A stretch of DNA of 64,000 nucleotides from Wukongibacter sp050859025 (GTDB lineage: Bacteria > Bacillota > Clostridia > Peptostreptococcales > Caminicellaceae), in contig NZ_CP138200.1 in assembly GCF_050859025.1 (NCBI RefSeq), positions 3,720,001-3,784,000 of the forward strand, read 5' to 3'. The notes beneath the pieces are model-generated. The model ran no database searches and was not told where the DNA came from. It saw only the letters and a program-made list of their open reading frames with translations. This document shows, one piece after another, positions 49,549 to 59,106 of the stretch; positions within the stretch are counted from its first letter, which is position 1; each line of letters begins with the position of its first letter. The position numbers and the translations under genes are program-made.

Positions 49549-50955
49549 TTAGAATGGACCAAAGTTTATTAATACAGCTCCTATTAATAGTAAAACTGAC
49601 AATATCCATACCATAATCATAAAAGGAAAAATAAACTTAAACCACTTGTTAAAGGATATCTTTGAATAGATCAAGAAGGCAACTAATCCGCCTACGGTTG
49701 GATAACAAAGATTTGATAATCCATCACCAAATTGAAAAGCAAGTATAGCTATCTGTCTATTTAGATCTATTATATCGGCTACTGGAATAAGAATCGGTAA
49801 AGTTACCATAGCTTGCCCACTACCTGAAGGTATAAAGAAGTTAATGAGAGTCTGCACTACAAACATACCAACAGCCGTTATAGCTGGAGGCATTCCCTTT
49901 AGCAGAGAAGATATACCATATACAATAGTATCAGCAATATGTCCCTCGGTCATAACAACATTTATTCCCCTTGCTAGGCCCACGGCCATAGCTCCAATAA
50001 ATATTGCCTTTCCACCTTCTAATAGTTCATCTGCTATCTTATCACTACTATATCCTGCAAACTTTCCACCAATTATGGCTCCTATTATATAGGTTGCACA
50101 CATTTGCGGTATTCCCCATTTCCACTTTAGTGCACCAATTACTATAAAAATAATAGTAACAATAAAGGTTAGTAGTACTAATTTATGTCTTGATGTAAAC
50201 TCTATTTTCTCATCATTATTTCCAATTAAGTGCTTAGTATTTATCCCATATACAACACTTTTAGTAGGGTCCTTCTTTATTTTCCTTGCATATCTTAGTA
50301 CAAAGATTATTGAAGCTGTTAAAAGTACTGCAAGTACTACTAGTCTGTAACCAAAGCCTGAAAACATTGGGAGCTCTGCTACGCTTTGACCAATACCAAC
50401 GGTCCAAGGATTTGAAGGACCAGCTGTCCATCCAATAGCAATTGCAACTAATGATATAGAAATACCAACCAAGGCATCATACCCTAGAGTTAGAGCAATA
50501 CCTATGCACAGTGGTGCAAATGGAATGGCTGCTTCTAACATTCCAGGAAAACCACCAAGAAAAGCGAAGAAAACCATAATTGATGCCAATACCCAAGAAT
50601 CATTTTCCTCTCCAATAGTATCTGTTAGTTTCAAAATTGCTGCTCTTATAGCTCCTGTTCCATCAAATAATTTAATTGCACCACCTATAATCAATATCAT
50701 GATTATTAAAAATGATCCCGATTGAATCCCATTTGGAATTGCTGTAAAGAAATCGAAAACTCCTACAGGAGTATTATCGATAAAGTGAAAGCTTGTAGGG
50801 TCTACAACCTTTCTACCATTTACTTCGATTCTATTATACTCTCCTGCAGGTACAATGTAAGTTAAAATACCAACTAAAACGATAATAGCAAATAAAAGTA
50901 CAAATGCATGGGGAAATTTAAATTTTCCACCCTTTTTAGCCTTAGAATCAACCAT
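49549..50955 (-). CDS. YfcC-family membrane carrier
   Basis: A 468-residue secondary transporter with about 12 helices, of the YfcC/DcuC-like superfamily (C4-dicarboxylate, arginine-ornithine or basic amino acid type). Family marks: PHAFVLLFAIIVLVGILTYI at the start, IVPAGEYNR, the glycine-rich FLGGFPGMLEAAIPFAPLCI, GWTAGPSNPWTVGIGQSVAE, and INFFIPSGSGQAMVTLPILI. Such carriers are often encoded beside M20 amidohydrolases, as here, and may import the hydrolase substrate or export the product. GGAGGTTCTTTC precedes the start. Monocistronic. The exact substrate cannot be told. Confidence 0.88.
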   Translation of the reverse strand: MVDSKAKKGGKFKFPHAFVLLFAIIVLVGILTYIVPAGEYNRIEVNGRKVVDPTSFHFIDNTPVGVFDFFTAIPNGIQSGSFLIIMILIIGGAIKLFDGTGAIRAAILKLTDTIGEENDSWVLASIMVFFAFLGGFPGMLEAAIPFAPLCIGIALTLGYDALVGISISLVAIAIGWTAGPSNPWTVGIGQSVAELPMFSGFGYRLVVLAVLLTASIIFVLRYARKIKKDPTKSVVYGINTKHLIGNNDEKIEFTSRHKLVLLTFIVTIIFIVIGALKWKWGIPQMCATYIIGAIIGGKFAGYSSDKIADELLEGGKAIFIGAMAVGLARGINVVMTEGHIADTIVYGISSLLKGMPPAITAVGMFVVQTLINFFIPSGSGQAMVTLPILIPVADIIDLNRQIAILAFQFGDGLSNLCYPTVGGLVAFLIYSKISFNKWFKFIFPFMIMVWILSVLLLIGAVLINFGPF

Positions 50956-51037
50956 GAAAGAACCTCCTTGTCATTTTCTAATTTTTAGAATATTTCTACA
51001 CATTTAATGATATAAAATAAAAATGACATAATTATAG

Positions 51038-52876
51038 TTAAATTGTGTCATTTTTATGACAAATAGGTATCCTAAAACTTATGGTTGTTCCCTTTTCATA
51101 TTCAGAGTCTATAAATATTTCTCCCTCATGGGCTTCAATAATAGCCTTAGATATAAAAAGCCCTAGTCCATAGCCCTTTATACTTCGATTTTCGTTTACC
51201 CTGTAGAACATATTAAATACTTTCTCAAACTCATCCTCTTTTATTCCAATCCCATTATCCTTGACAATAAATTTGATAAAGCTCTTATCTTGTATTATTG
51301 AGATTTTAATCTCAGTGTCTGGCTTTGAGTATTTTATAGCATTTGATATTAAGTTGTTCCATACCCTATTTATTTTTACTCTATCTACATTAATCCTTAT
51401 TGAATTATCTGCAATATCTAGATTTCCTTTGAACTGTCTATTGGAATTTTCGATATGAACTTTAGCATTTTTTAATAACTCATGGGAAAAATCATTGACA
51501 TATAGGGGAATCTTCGCTAAAATAAGCGACTTGTTTACTTCATAGGCAGAATCCAATATATCAGAAGTAATATTCTCTATTTGTTCGGCTCTTAAGTGTA
51601 TCATATCTAAATATTCGACCTTTTTACGTTCTTCTTTAATAATTCCAAGTTTTAGTCCTTTTATGTATCCCTTTATTAGAGTTATTGGTGTTTTTAAGTC
51701 GTGGGACAGTAGAGAAATAAAATCTAAAGTACTGCTATAGGTTTCTTCAAGATGACTCGACAGCTTTTTAGTATTCATTGCTAATAGATTACTTTCATAT
51801 CTCATACTTTGAAATATTTTGTTTAGATTTATTCTCATCTTATCTAACTCAGTACTTAAAATAGCAATCTCATCATTGGTTTCAATATTTATTTCCTTTG
51901 AAAGGTTTCCATGTGCTAAAAGAGATATGGATTTTATAAGAGATTCAATTGGCCTAGATATAGACTTACCTAATACAAATCCAGTTAAAATTATTATAGT
52001 TATACATATAAGTAATATTATAGCAAAGTAAATCAGCATTTCTCTAATAGGACTATTGAATTCCGATTTTGGAGCAGTTAATATAATCTTCCAGTTATAG
52101 AGTTCTATTTTCGCATAGGCAAGGAATTGCTCTTTACCTTCAAATATTATTGTTTCAATTCCAGAACCATTCTTATTAATACGTTTTAGAGTATCCATGC
52201 TTACATTATTAAATATTGTACCGATAGATTTCATAATATAATCCTTATTTGGACTAGCTATAACATTACCTCTCTCATCAACTAATATGGCATATCCTGT
52301 ATTACCATAGCTTATATCTCCAATCTGAGTTACAATCTCATCTATGGGTATATTGGCTGCAATGACACCCTTGGTATTTTGAACACTTAATGGAATAGCT
52401 ATGGAAGTTACTAATTGTTTCTTATTCTTATCCATATAAATTGGTGTATTTACTAAAGTATCTTCTTCAATAGCAGATTCATACCAGGGTCTAGTTGAAA
52501 CCTGATATTTTTGCGGTGGCTTCCAGCCCATTGCATCAATCAACTTATTATTTTCAAAGCCAACAAATATGCTATAAAAGCTTTCATAGGCCCTACTGGA
52601 AGTATAAAGTATTTTCCGAATTTTCTCTTCATCGAACTCCTCTAGACTTGATATCTGAGCCGATGTATTTTTTAATATAGCCGATCTTTCATTTATCCAA
52701 GATTCAATGATCTTTGCATTGTACTTAGCAGATGCTAGACCAAGCTCACCTGCTTGCTTAGAAGTCGTACTCAGTAACACAAGCAAACTAGCTGTACTAA
52801 TAAAAACTGCCGTTACAATTCCTATCAACAATAATATAGTAGTAATTTTTGTCCTAATTTTGATTATCTTTAACAT
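51038..52876 (-). CDS. sensor histidine kinase with Cache sensor domain
   Basis: A 612-residue membrane kinase: helix 1 at about 10-32, an extracellular dCache-type domain at about 35-270 (ASLEEF...AYESFYSIFVGFENN; STRPWYESAIEE), helix 2 at about 280-302, HAMP at about 303-355 (ISRPIESLIKSISLLAHGNL), HisKA with phosphoacceptor His in SLLSHDLKTPITLIKGYI, and HATPase (NLISNAIKYSK; VKDNGIGI; GYGLGLFISKAIIEAHEGEI). Cache domains bind small solutes such as amino acids. ATG 52876 is the likely start; an in-frame GTG lies 9 bases upstream. The cognate regulator gene is 18 bases upstream on the same strand. Confidence 0.92.
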   Translation of the reverse strand: MLKIIKIRTKITTILLLIGIVTAVFISTASLLVLLSTTSKQAGELGLASAKYNAKIIESWINERSAILKNTSAQISSLEEFDEEKIRKILYTSSRAYESFYSIFVGFENNKLIDAMGWKPPQKYQVSTRPWYESAIEEDTLVNTPIYMDKNKKQLVTSIAIPLSVQNTKGVIAANIPIDEIVTQIGDISYGNTGYAILVDERGNVIASPNKDYIMKSIGTIFNNVSMDTLKRINKNGSGIETIIFEGKEQFLAYAKIELYNWKIILTAPKSEFNSPIREMLIYFAIILLICITIIILTGFVLGKSISRPIESLIKSISLLAHGNLSKEINIETNDEIAILSTELDKMRINLNKIFQSMRYESNLLAMNTKKLSSHLEETYSSTLDFISLLSHDLKTPITLIKGYIKGLKLGIIKEERKKVEYLDMIHLRAEQIENITSDILDSAYEVNKSLILAKIPLYVNDFSHELLKNAKVHIENSNRQFKGNLDIADNSIRINVDRVKINRVWNNLISNAIKYSKPDTEIKISIIQDKSFIKFIVKDNGIGIKEDEFEKVFNMFYRVNENRSIKGYGLGLFISKAIIEAHEGEIFIDSEYEKGTTISFRIPICHKNDTI

Positions 52877-52894
52877 TGTTATCACTCTACCATT

Positions 52895-53590
52895 TTATTT
52901 TAATTTTGCTTCAAAAACATATCCCACTCCCCAAACAGTCTTTATATATGAAGGATTATCTGGATAATCTTCTATTTTCTTTCTGAGTCTTTTTATTGTA
53001 GTTGTAACTACGTTTTTATCATAATAGTTATTGTTCCAAACATTGTCAAGTATTTGATCACGACTTAAGACTAAATTTGCATTTTCAATAAGATATAACA
53101 ACAGCTTGAATTCCTTTGCTGTAAGATTTGTATCTATATCATCCTTTAGAACCTTATAACTATTCTTCAAAACCTTTATATTATTAAAGGATATAACATA
53201 ATCATTTTTCACTGCTTTTGTTTTATTATAATCCTTGTACCTTCTAATATTAGCCTTTGCCCTAGCTATTAGTTCAATTGGATCAAAGGGCTTCGTTATG
53301 TAGTCGTCTGCCCCTACTCCAAGTCCAAGTATTATATCCCTTTGAGAATTTTTACATGTAAGAAATATAATGGGAACATTACTCGACTCTCTAATTCTTT
53401 TACAGAGCTCTATTCCTGACATCCCATCCATATTTATATCAATTATCAACATTTTAATCGTTTCATCAAACTTTTCTAAGGCTTCTTCACCACTAAAGGC
53501 CTCAACAACTTGAATATCATAGATTTTTGTAAAATCCTTAATCATATAAATAATATCTTTCTCATCGTCAACAATCATTATTTTATCCAT
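52895..53590 (-). CDS. OmpR/PhoB-family response regulator
   Basis: A 231-residue regulator: receiver at 1-118 (acidic pair in MIVDDEKD, phosphoacceptor Asp51 in MLIIDINMDG, Lys in YITKPFDPIEL) and a winged-helix DNA-binding domain at about 133-230 (LTAKEFKLLLYLIENANLVL; DQILDNVWNNNYYDKNVVTT; IKTVWGVGYVFEAK). TTGAGGTGATATAGATT precedes the start. First gene of a two-gene operon with the Cache-type kinase. Targets are not evident; the YfcC gene immediately downstream of the kinase is a plausible one (inference). Confidence 0.94.
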   Translation of the reverse strand: MDKIMIVDDEKDIIYMIKDFTKIYDIQVVEAFSGEEALEKFDETIKMLIIDINMDGMSGIELCKRIRESSNVPIIFLTCKNSQRDIILGLGVGADDYITKPFDPIELIARAKANIRRYKDYNKTKAVKNDYVISFNNIKVLKNSYKVLKDDIDTNLTAKEFKLLLYLIENANLVLSRDQILDNVWNNNYYDKNVVTTTIKRLRKKIEDYPDNPSYIKTVWGVGYVFEAKLK

Positions 53591-53883
53591 AATCTATATC
53601 ACCTCAATTTATTTCTATGTTCAAGTCATTTTCAATTTTTTCTGTTAAATAGATAATAAAAATAGTACATGATTGAACTGCTCTTATAGATATAATTTGC
53701 AAAACATCTGGCCCAAAGTAGTAAAGTTTTTTTATAAATACTCCTTTGGATACTTTTATTTTAACGCTAAATTCTGATATTATATAGTTATAGACTTTCT
53801 TTATTTTTCTATTTTGTTATAATGTATCATATTTATATAATAGGATACAATATAACGAGTCAGATTTCTTAAGGAGGATTGAA

Positions 53884-54564
53884 ATGAAATCCTATAATAA
53901 TAACTCTCAAATTAATCAGTCATTAAGTAAAAAATATTCTTTAAAGGAAGAGATAGCAAATGGTATTACTCACGGAATAGGAGTTCTTTTTAGCGTTGTT
54001 ACTTTAACTATCCTATTAGTTTTTGCCATCTGGGAAAAAAGTACAATATCAATTGTTAGCTTTAGTATCTATGGTTTTTGTTCAATTTGTTTATATCTAT
54101 CTTCAACCCTATATCATAGTTTTCAAAATGAAAAGTTAAAGATGATACTAAGGATTTTCGATCATTCCTCAATTTACTTATTTATTGCTGGAACCTATAC
54201 ACCAGTAACACTACTTTGCCTTAAGGGATACTGGAGATCTGGGATTTTAATCACTATCTGGGTAATCGCAATTTTGGGAATAGCATTTAAAATATTCACT
54301 TATAAAAAGTTTGATAAGTACAAGTTTCTTTCCCTGATATTTTATATCTCAATGGGATGGCTGGTTGTAATAGCAATCAAGCCTATGCTGGAATCAGTTC
54401 CTAAGGGCTTCTTAATGTGGCTTTTAGCTGGTGGACTATTCTATACAATAGGTACTGTCTTTTATGCAATAAAAAAGATACCTTTCAATCATGCTATTTG
54501 GCATCTTTTCGTGCTAGGTGGTAGTATTATGCACTTTCTAGGTATATTTATATACCTTAGATAA
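53884..54564 (+). CDS. hemolysin III family (PAQR-like) membrane protein
   Basis: A 226-residue seven-helix membrane protein of the HlyIII/PAQR superfamily. The invariant zinc-site residues are present: Ser and His in SSTLYHSFQNEK, Asp-His in RIFDHSSIYLFIAGTYTPV, and the paired histidines of NHAIWHLFVLGGSIMHFLGI. Bacterial members influence membrane lipid behaviour; the hemolysin name is historical. AAGGAGGATTGAA precedes the start, a TATAAT box lies at about 53817, and a terminator follows. Monocistronic, divergent from the two-component genes. Confidence 0.93.
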   Translation: MKSYNNNSQINQSLSKKYSLKEEIANGITHGIGVLFSVVTLTILLVFAIWEKSTISIVSFSIYGFCSICLYLSSTLYHSFQNEKLKMILRIFDHSSIYLFIAGTYTPVTLLCLKGYWRSGILITIWVIAILGIAFKIFTYKKFDKYKFLSLIFYISMGWLVVIAIKPMLESVPKGFLMWLLAGGLFYTIGTVFYAIKKIPFNHAIWHLFVLGGSIMHFLGIFIYLR

Positions 54565-54593
54565 TTTAATCAAGTGGAAAATTTTACATAAAT

Positions 54594-54638
54594 AAAGAAG
54601 CATGAACATCCTCAATGGTATTCTTATGCTTCTTTTTA
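54594..54638. terminator. bidirectional terminator after the hlyIII-type gene
   Basis: AAAGAAGCAT pairs with ATGCTTCTTT over about 22 bases and is followed by TTATTTTT on the plus strand. The next gene converges from the minus strand. Confidence 0.75.
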
Positions 54639-54663
54639 TTTTTATGAATTATTAAAGTAAAAT

Positions 54664-55566
54664 CTATACATATTTCAAATAAGTCGTCAACATTTCCCAT
54701 ATGATTTTAATATTGCCTTTAAATAAAAGAGAAAACTCAACTGCAAATAAGTAACCACACTTCTCACATAATCCTTCTACCTCTACACACCTACCACATA
54801 GGTATCTTTTATTATCTTCAGAAACTATACATTGATAACATGGTCTATCCCAATTATTTTTTAGATACACATCTAAAGCAGTTTTTAAATTAAAAACCGG
54901 AATGTTTTCCCTTATCATTCCTTTAATTCTTTTTACAGCTTCTTTCTTTTCTTCTTTATTTAGACTAAGATACTCCGTCCCTTCATAGGGAGTATGGAAA
55001 TTAAAAGATATAGATCTTATATTAGGATGTTTCTTTGCAAGCCTTCCCACTCCTTCTATCTCTAAATGGTTCAGCTTATTTATAGCCATATAAATACATA
55101 TATTAGAATTGTTAGCTTTACTCAGATTTTTAATTATGGTATCGTAGGTCTCTCCCCTTATTAGATCATGGGTATTCTTCATACCATCAAGACTCAAAAA
55201 TATAACATCGGCCTCTGGAATATCCAAATCAATAGTTCCATTTGTCACTATATTTACTATATAAAATCCTATATCCTTTGCCTCTTTAATTAAATCTCTT
55301 ATGCTTTTTCCACTATCCTCCCAAAGCATAGTTTCACCACCACAAAAGAAAAGAATTCTTATTCCTTCTCTATAAAAGCTCTCCATCTCTTCTTTTATAC
55401 TTTTGTATGAATACATTTTCTTATTTATGTTGTTTACTGCACAATGTTTACAGGTTAAATTGCAATAATCCGTTAGTATTATTGTCCCTAAGATAGGTTT
55501 TCTCTCTTTAAGTAAAATACTTCTAATACCAAAGCTCGTTAGTGAAATAAAATCTCTTATTTTCAT
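54664..55566 (-). CDS. radical SAM protein with C-terminal cysteine cluster
   Basis: A 300-residue enzyme. The radical-SAM cluster motif is TDYCNLTCKHCAVNN (CxxxCxxC, Cys about 35-42), followed by a glycine-rich FFCGGETMLWEDSG and the strand VIFLSLDGMKNTHDLIRGET. The C-terminus has a second cysteine set, CYQCIVSEDNKRYLCGRCVE and GLCEKCGY, resembling SPASM/twitch auxiliary-cluster ligands. The N-terminal SFGIRSILLKERKPILGTII is seen in radical-SAM proteins acting on lipids or cofactors (HpnH-like, loosely). Substrate unknown. Third gene of an operon with an XRE regulator and a HemN-like protein, 12 bases after the latter. Confidence 0.82.
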   Translation of the reverse strand: MKIRDFISLTSFGIRSILLKERKPILGTIILTDYCNLTCKHCAVNNINKKMYSYKSIKEEMESFYREGIRILFFCGGETMLWEDSGKSIRDLIKEAKDIGFYIVNIVTNGTIDLDIPEADVIFLSLDGMKNTHDLIRGETYDTIIKNLSKANNSNICIYMAINKLNHLEIEGVGRLAKKHPNIRSISFNFHTPYEGTEYLSLNKEEKKEAVKRIKGMIRENIPVFNLKTALDVYLKNNWDRPCYQCIVSEDNKRYLCGRCVEVEGLCEKCGYLFAVEFSLLFKGNIKIIWEMLTTYLKYV

Positions 55567-55578
55567 GATTTACTCCCT

Positions 55579-56853
55579 TTATATCCTTAATTCTTTAATC
55601 CAAGGCTCTTCCATAGATTTTTGCCAGATATTATTTAAATAATGAATAGAGTACCTTTTCTCAACAAAATGATAGGCAAATCTTCCCAAATCAGTTAATA
55701 CTATATTCTTTCCTCTTCTCATCGTCATTCCTAGAAGCCTTAAAGAATTAAATAGTAATTTGAATTCCTTCTTCATATCTTTATGAAATAATTCCTCAAA
55801 TCTTTCTTCATCAATGACCCCATCATAGCATCTCCAGAAAATCCAGAACATCATTTTATCTCTTTTAGTCATTAGGTTTACTATATTGACCGGTAATCTA
55901 TTATCCTTTACTGCCTTTATATACTGGTCAACATTAAAAGTATTAAGATAAAAATAGTTTCCGAAATGGGAGCTTGCCCCTGCTCCAAAGCCAATAAAAC
56001 TTTCTCTGGTCACTGAGGTATATCTATTTCTAGGATTTTTGCCATAGGTCCAAATAGAGCTTCTTTTATAACCATGCCTTCTGGATATCTCATCAATTAT
56101 CTTAAGAATTTTTCTTTCCTCAAGTTCATTAAACCTACTCAATTTTTTTTCCTCGATTACTCTGCTAAGCTTAGTTAAGGGAAAAACAATTAAAGGGTAT
56201 ATGGAAATCTGGTCTATTTCATAGGAATATACCTTTTCTAGATCATACTCTATCTCATCTATAGATTGTCCTGGCATATTTGTCATTATATCTACATCTA
56301 CACACTTGAATTTATATTCTTTAATAAGTAACAAGGCTCTATCAATTTCGTATTCTCCATAACCCCTTCCTAAAAAACTCAATTTCTCTTCATCAAATGT
56401 TTGAACTCCTAGACTGATAAGACTAACATTCATTTCCTTTAGCTTACTCAGTAGTGTATTAGAAACCTCATTTGGATGTATCTCTATACCAATATCTCCT
56501 CCAAATTTATAATTTGCTTTTATAAATTCTATTACTTCCTTAAGCTCTGATATTAATAGGGTAGGTGTTCCTCCTCCAATATATATAGAAGATATTTCCT
56601 TGCCTTCTAGCTTCTCCTTATACAAAATCAGCTCCGTAATAAGGGCCTCTTTATATGCTTTAGCCTTTTCACTTTGGTATAAAACCTTATTATATGGACA
56701 ATAGGGGCATATACTTTTACAAAATGGAATGTGTATATATATCCCTATCCCATCATCTATTTTATTAAAGTCAAGCAAGCCTTTTTCATAGCCTTTAAAA
56801 ATAAATTTTTCCTTCTTTCCTAATACCACTCGTCTAAAGAAATCTGTAATCAT
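55579..56853 (-). CDS. HemN/HemW-like radical SAM protein
   Basis: A 424-residue protein of the coproporphyrinogen oxidase-like radical SAM group. IYIHIPFCKSICPYCPYNKV holds the CxxxCxxC cluster; SIYIGGGTPTLL and GIEIHPNEV, ISLGVQTFDEEKLSFLGRGY, and VDIMTNMPGQSIDE follow the HemN order. The C-terminal region (RESFIGFGAGASSHFGNYFY; a winged-helix-like tail) resembles heme-handling HemW/HutW-type proteins. No other heme genes are nearby. ATG 56853 follows AAATGGGGGGCC and overlaps the regulator stop (ATGA), showing translational coupling. Possible roles: heme trafficking, heme breakdown, or modification of an unknown substrate with the downstream radical-SAM partner. Confidence 0.85.
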   Translation of the reverse strand: MITDFFRRVVLGKKEKFIFKGYEKGLLDFNKIDDGIGIYIHIPFCKSICPYCPYNKVLYQSEKAKAYKEALITELILYKEKLEGKEISSIYIGGGTPTLLISELKEVIEFIKANYKFGGDIGIEIHPNEVSNTLLSKLKEMNVSLISLGVQTFDEEKLSFLGRGYGEYEIDRALLLIKEYKFKCVDVDIMTNMPGQSIDEIEYDLEKVYSYEIDQISIYPLIVFPLTKLSRVIEEKKLSRFNELEERKILKIIDEISRRHGYKRSSIWTYGKNPRNRYTSVTRESFIGFGAGASSHFGNYFYLNTFNVDQYIKAVKDNRLPVNIVNLMTKRDKMMFWIFWRCYDGVIDEERFEELFHKDMKKEFKLLFNSLRLLGMTMRRGKNIVLTDLGRFAYHFVEKRYSIHYLNNIWQKSMEEPWIKELRI

Positions 56854-57314
56854 TGTGGCCCCCCATTTGCACAAAGCTCATCCAATCTTTTTTCTATATA
56901 CTCTATTTCAAATGAAGAACATATCCTTCTATTCTTCCTATCAAGTATTCTGAAATGGTTTGTTATGATGTTCTGCTGAACCTTGTAATCATCTTGTGTT
57001 TTTATAACTTTCCACCAGATTTTACCACCCATAGTATTATCATAATTAGCTTCATAGCTCTTAAAAGCAAGAGAAGGTATTATATCCTCACTATCTCCTC
57101 CAATTATCATTTGGAGAACTTGACTGTCCTTAAATATTGAACATACTGCAACTGCACCAGTCCATCCCAAGCTCGATCTGCCCTTTTCAATCTGAACTAA
57201 GGTTTTCTTAGATATCCCTATAATCTCTGCCATCTTATCTTGGGTAAACCCCTTCTCATTCCTTATAAGCTTTAATTTTGAATCAATTTTCTCTATAAAT
57301 TCTTTCCTGTCCAT
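56850..57314 (-). CDS. XRE-family regulator of the radical-SAM operon
   Basis: A 154-residue protein with an N-terminal Cro/C1 helix-turn-helix (KLKLIRNEKGFTQDKMAEII; SKKTLVQIEKGRSSLGWTGA) and a conserved C-terminal half of unknown fold (YDNTMGGKIWWKVIKTQDDY; KVQQNIITNHFRILDRKNRR) that may sense a ligand. First gene of the three-gene operon and coupled to the HemN-like gene by a 4-base stop/start overlap, so autoregulation is likely. Confidence 0.85.
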   Translation of the reverse strand: MDRKEFIEKIDSKLKLIRNEKGFTQDKMAEIIGISKKTLVQIEKGRSSLGWTGAVAVCSIFKDSQVLQMIIGGDSEDIIPSLAFKSYEANYDNTMGGKIWWKVIKTQDDYKVQQNIITNHFRILDRKNRRICSSFEIEYIEKRLDELCANGGPQ

Positions 57315-57408
57315 AGTATCATCCCCAAATTAAACTTTAGTGTAATTTTACACTTTTTGTGCGTAATTGTAAATAGTTTTACTTAATATATTTTTGAGCA
57401 TAAATTTA

Positions 57409-57437
57409 ACCCTACTGTTTTTCAGTAGGGTCTTTTA
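57409..57437. terminator. hairpin between the flavoprotein gene and the radical-SAM operon
   Basis: ACCCTACTG-TTTTT-CAGTAGGGT with TCTTTTAT on the plus side and TTAAATTT on the minus side; a terminator for the minus-strand flavoprotein gene ending at 57454. Confidence 0.6.
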
Positions 57438-57453
57438 TACTTAACAATTATGC

Positions 57454-58806
57454 TTAATTTTTGTTTATGTTTCTTGCAACTACTTCAGCGGCTTTAATTA
57501 ATGGGTAACCTGCTGGCGAAGCAGTAAGTAATGGCTGAGTTCCAATTTGTGATGTTAGTAAGTCAACTATGGTCATTCTACTCTGAATAATAAATCCAAT
57601 AACATTTATTAATTCTCCAGCACTCTTTCCACCTATTACTTCTCCTCCTAGTATTATACCACTATCCTTAGAAGCAATTAATTTCACCATCTGCTTGTGG
57701 CTATCTTCAATATGGCCAGGATGTCTATCTATTCCTGTAAAACTTCCCGTAACTACATCAAGTCCCTCTCTTTCTGCTAGAGCTTCTGTCAAACCTGCAG
57801 CACCGAATCCTGTTTCTCCAATAGCTGTTGAGTATATGCCTATCGTTCCTGCAAAGGTCTTAACTACAGAAAGCTTATAAAGATTCATAGCTGCTACTCT
57901 TGCTTCAGCACAGGCTGTAGAAGCTAACATTATTCCATTTAACCTTCCAGTTATAAAATCTCGTTTTTCAGCACAATCCCCAGCTGCAAAAATATCCTTA
58001 TGATCTGTACGTCTATATTGATCTGTCTTAATAAAGCCTATATCATTGATTTTTAACCCTGCTTCTTCTGCCAATTTTGTATTTGGTCGATAACCCATTG
58101 ATAAGATTACAGCATCCGCCTCAATTTTTTCTCCATTTTCCAGTAAAATACCTGATACTTTCCTATCTCCAAGTATTTCCTTAACCCCTACCCCTGTCAA
58201 AAGCTGAATACCTCTTGACTTAAGTAACTCTTCAGCTTCTACTGCTAGCTCTTCATCAAAAGCAAGACCTAGTATATGAGGCAGCTTTTCAACTAATGTT
58301 ACTTCCCTTCCGATCTTATTCAATTCATCTGATAGTTCAACTCCGATAAAACCTGCTCCTATTGTAACAATTTTCTTACATCCTTCTAGCTTTGTTTGAA
58401 TTTCATCAAGGAAAACTTTATTTTTGGGAATTGTAAAAACATTTTCTAAATCCGATTCTTTTAACCACTTTGGTATAGATGGTATTGATCCAGTTGATAT
58501 TATTAGCTTATCATATTCAAATTCTTCTCCTTCTTTTGTTCTACACATTTTAGCTTCCTTATCAATCGAAAGTACCTCATCTATTATAATATTTACACCT
58601 AATTTTAACAGACCTGCATCTGGTAGTATGTTTTTTTCTGATGTACCAGTAGTTCCATATATGTAGGGTATACCGCAGGGAATCATTACTATCTCTTCCT
58701 TACGAATTAGCGTTACATCCTTATCAGGATAATTTGATTTTGCCGTAGACGCAGCTACCAAGCCAGCGGCACTACCTCCAATAATTAAAACATCTGTCTT
58801 TTTCAT
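57454..58806 (-). CDS. CoA-disulfide-reductase-like/NADH-dependent flavoprotein
   Basis: A 450-residue pyridine nucleotide-disulfide family oxidoreductase: FAD motif LIIGGSAAGLVAASTAKS at the N-terminus, NAD(P)H motif VTIGAGFIGVELSDELNKIG at about 150, second FAD motif DIFAAGDCAE at about 275, and a C-terminal dimerisation domain. A single cysteine, Cys44 in MIPCGIPY, sits where the redox-active Cys of CoA disulfide reductases, NADH peroxidase/oxidase and NAD(P)H:persulfide reductases lies. There is no rhodanese fusion. Two palindromic operator-like sites lie upstream, next to an ArsR-family gene. Peroxide, persulfide or CoA-disulfide reduction is the likely reaction class; I cannot choose between them. 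Confidence 0.85.
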   Translation of the reverse strand: MKKTDVLIIGGSAAGLVAASTAKSNYPDKDVTLIRKEEIVMIPCGIPYIYGTTGTSEKNILPDAGLLKLGVNIIIDEVLSIDKEAKMCRTKEGEEFEYDKLIISTGSIPSIPKWLKESDLENVFTIPKNKVFLDEIQTKLEGCKKIVTIGAGFIGVELSDELNKIGREVTLVEKLPHILGLAFDEELAVEAEELLKSRGIQLLTGVGVKEILGDRKVSGILLENGEKIEADAVILSMGYRPNTKLAEEAGLKINDIGFIKTDQYRRTDHKDIFAAGDCAEKRDFITGRLNGIMLASTACAEARVAAMNLYKLSVVKTFAGTIGIYSTAIGETGFGAAGLTEALAEREGLDVVTGSFTGIDRHPGHIEDSHKQMVKLIASKDSGIILGGEVIGGKSAGELINVIGFIIQSRMTIVDLLTSQIGTQPLLTASPAGYPLIKAAEVVARNINKN

Positions 58807-59017
58807 ATATAACCCTCCTAAAATATTTTATATTATCACAGATCATTCAAGAAAAGTTTAAAAGGGCACAAGTATTTTTTATGTTTTCTATGAATAATCC
58901 GGGATTATTATAGCTATCCCATTAACTATAAACAAAGCTGATAGTATTTTATGATGCTTTTTCAGAATCCTATTCATAAAATAGCTCAAATACATTATAG
59001 TTCAATTCAACATCGCG

Positions 59018-59045
59018 ATATCATAATATAACGATATTATGATAT
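59018..59045. promoter_or_regulatory. operator-like palindrome 1 upstream of the flavoprotein gene
   Basis: ATATCATAATAT-AACG-ATATTATGATAT, a perfect 12-12 inverted repeat with a 4-base centre. ArsR-family proteins bind 12-2-12-type AT-rich palindromes, and the arsR-type gene ends 113 bases away. Confidence 0.65.
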
Positions 59046-59106
59046 ACTGCTAAAAAAAATATACTTTTCTTTTAAGAAGCTTCATAATATATATAGCCAA
59101 ATTCTT

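Noticed and set aside
53884..54564. Hemolysin III as a virulence toxin
   Set aside because: The family is a PAQR-like seven-helix membrane protein with zinc-site residues; the toxin name is historical.
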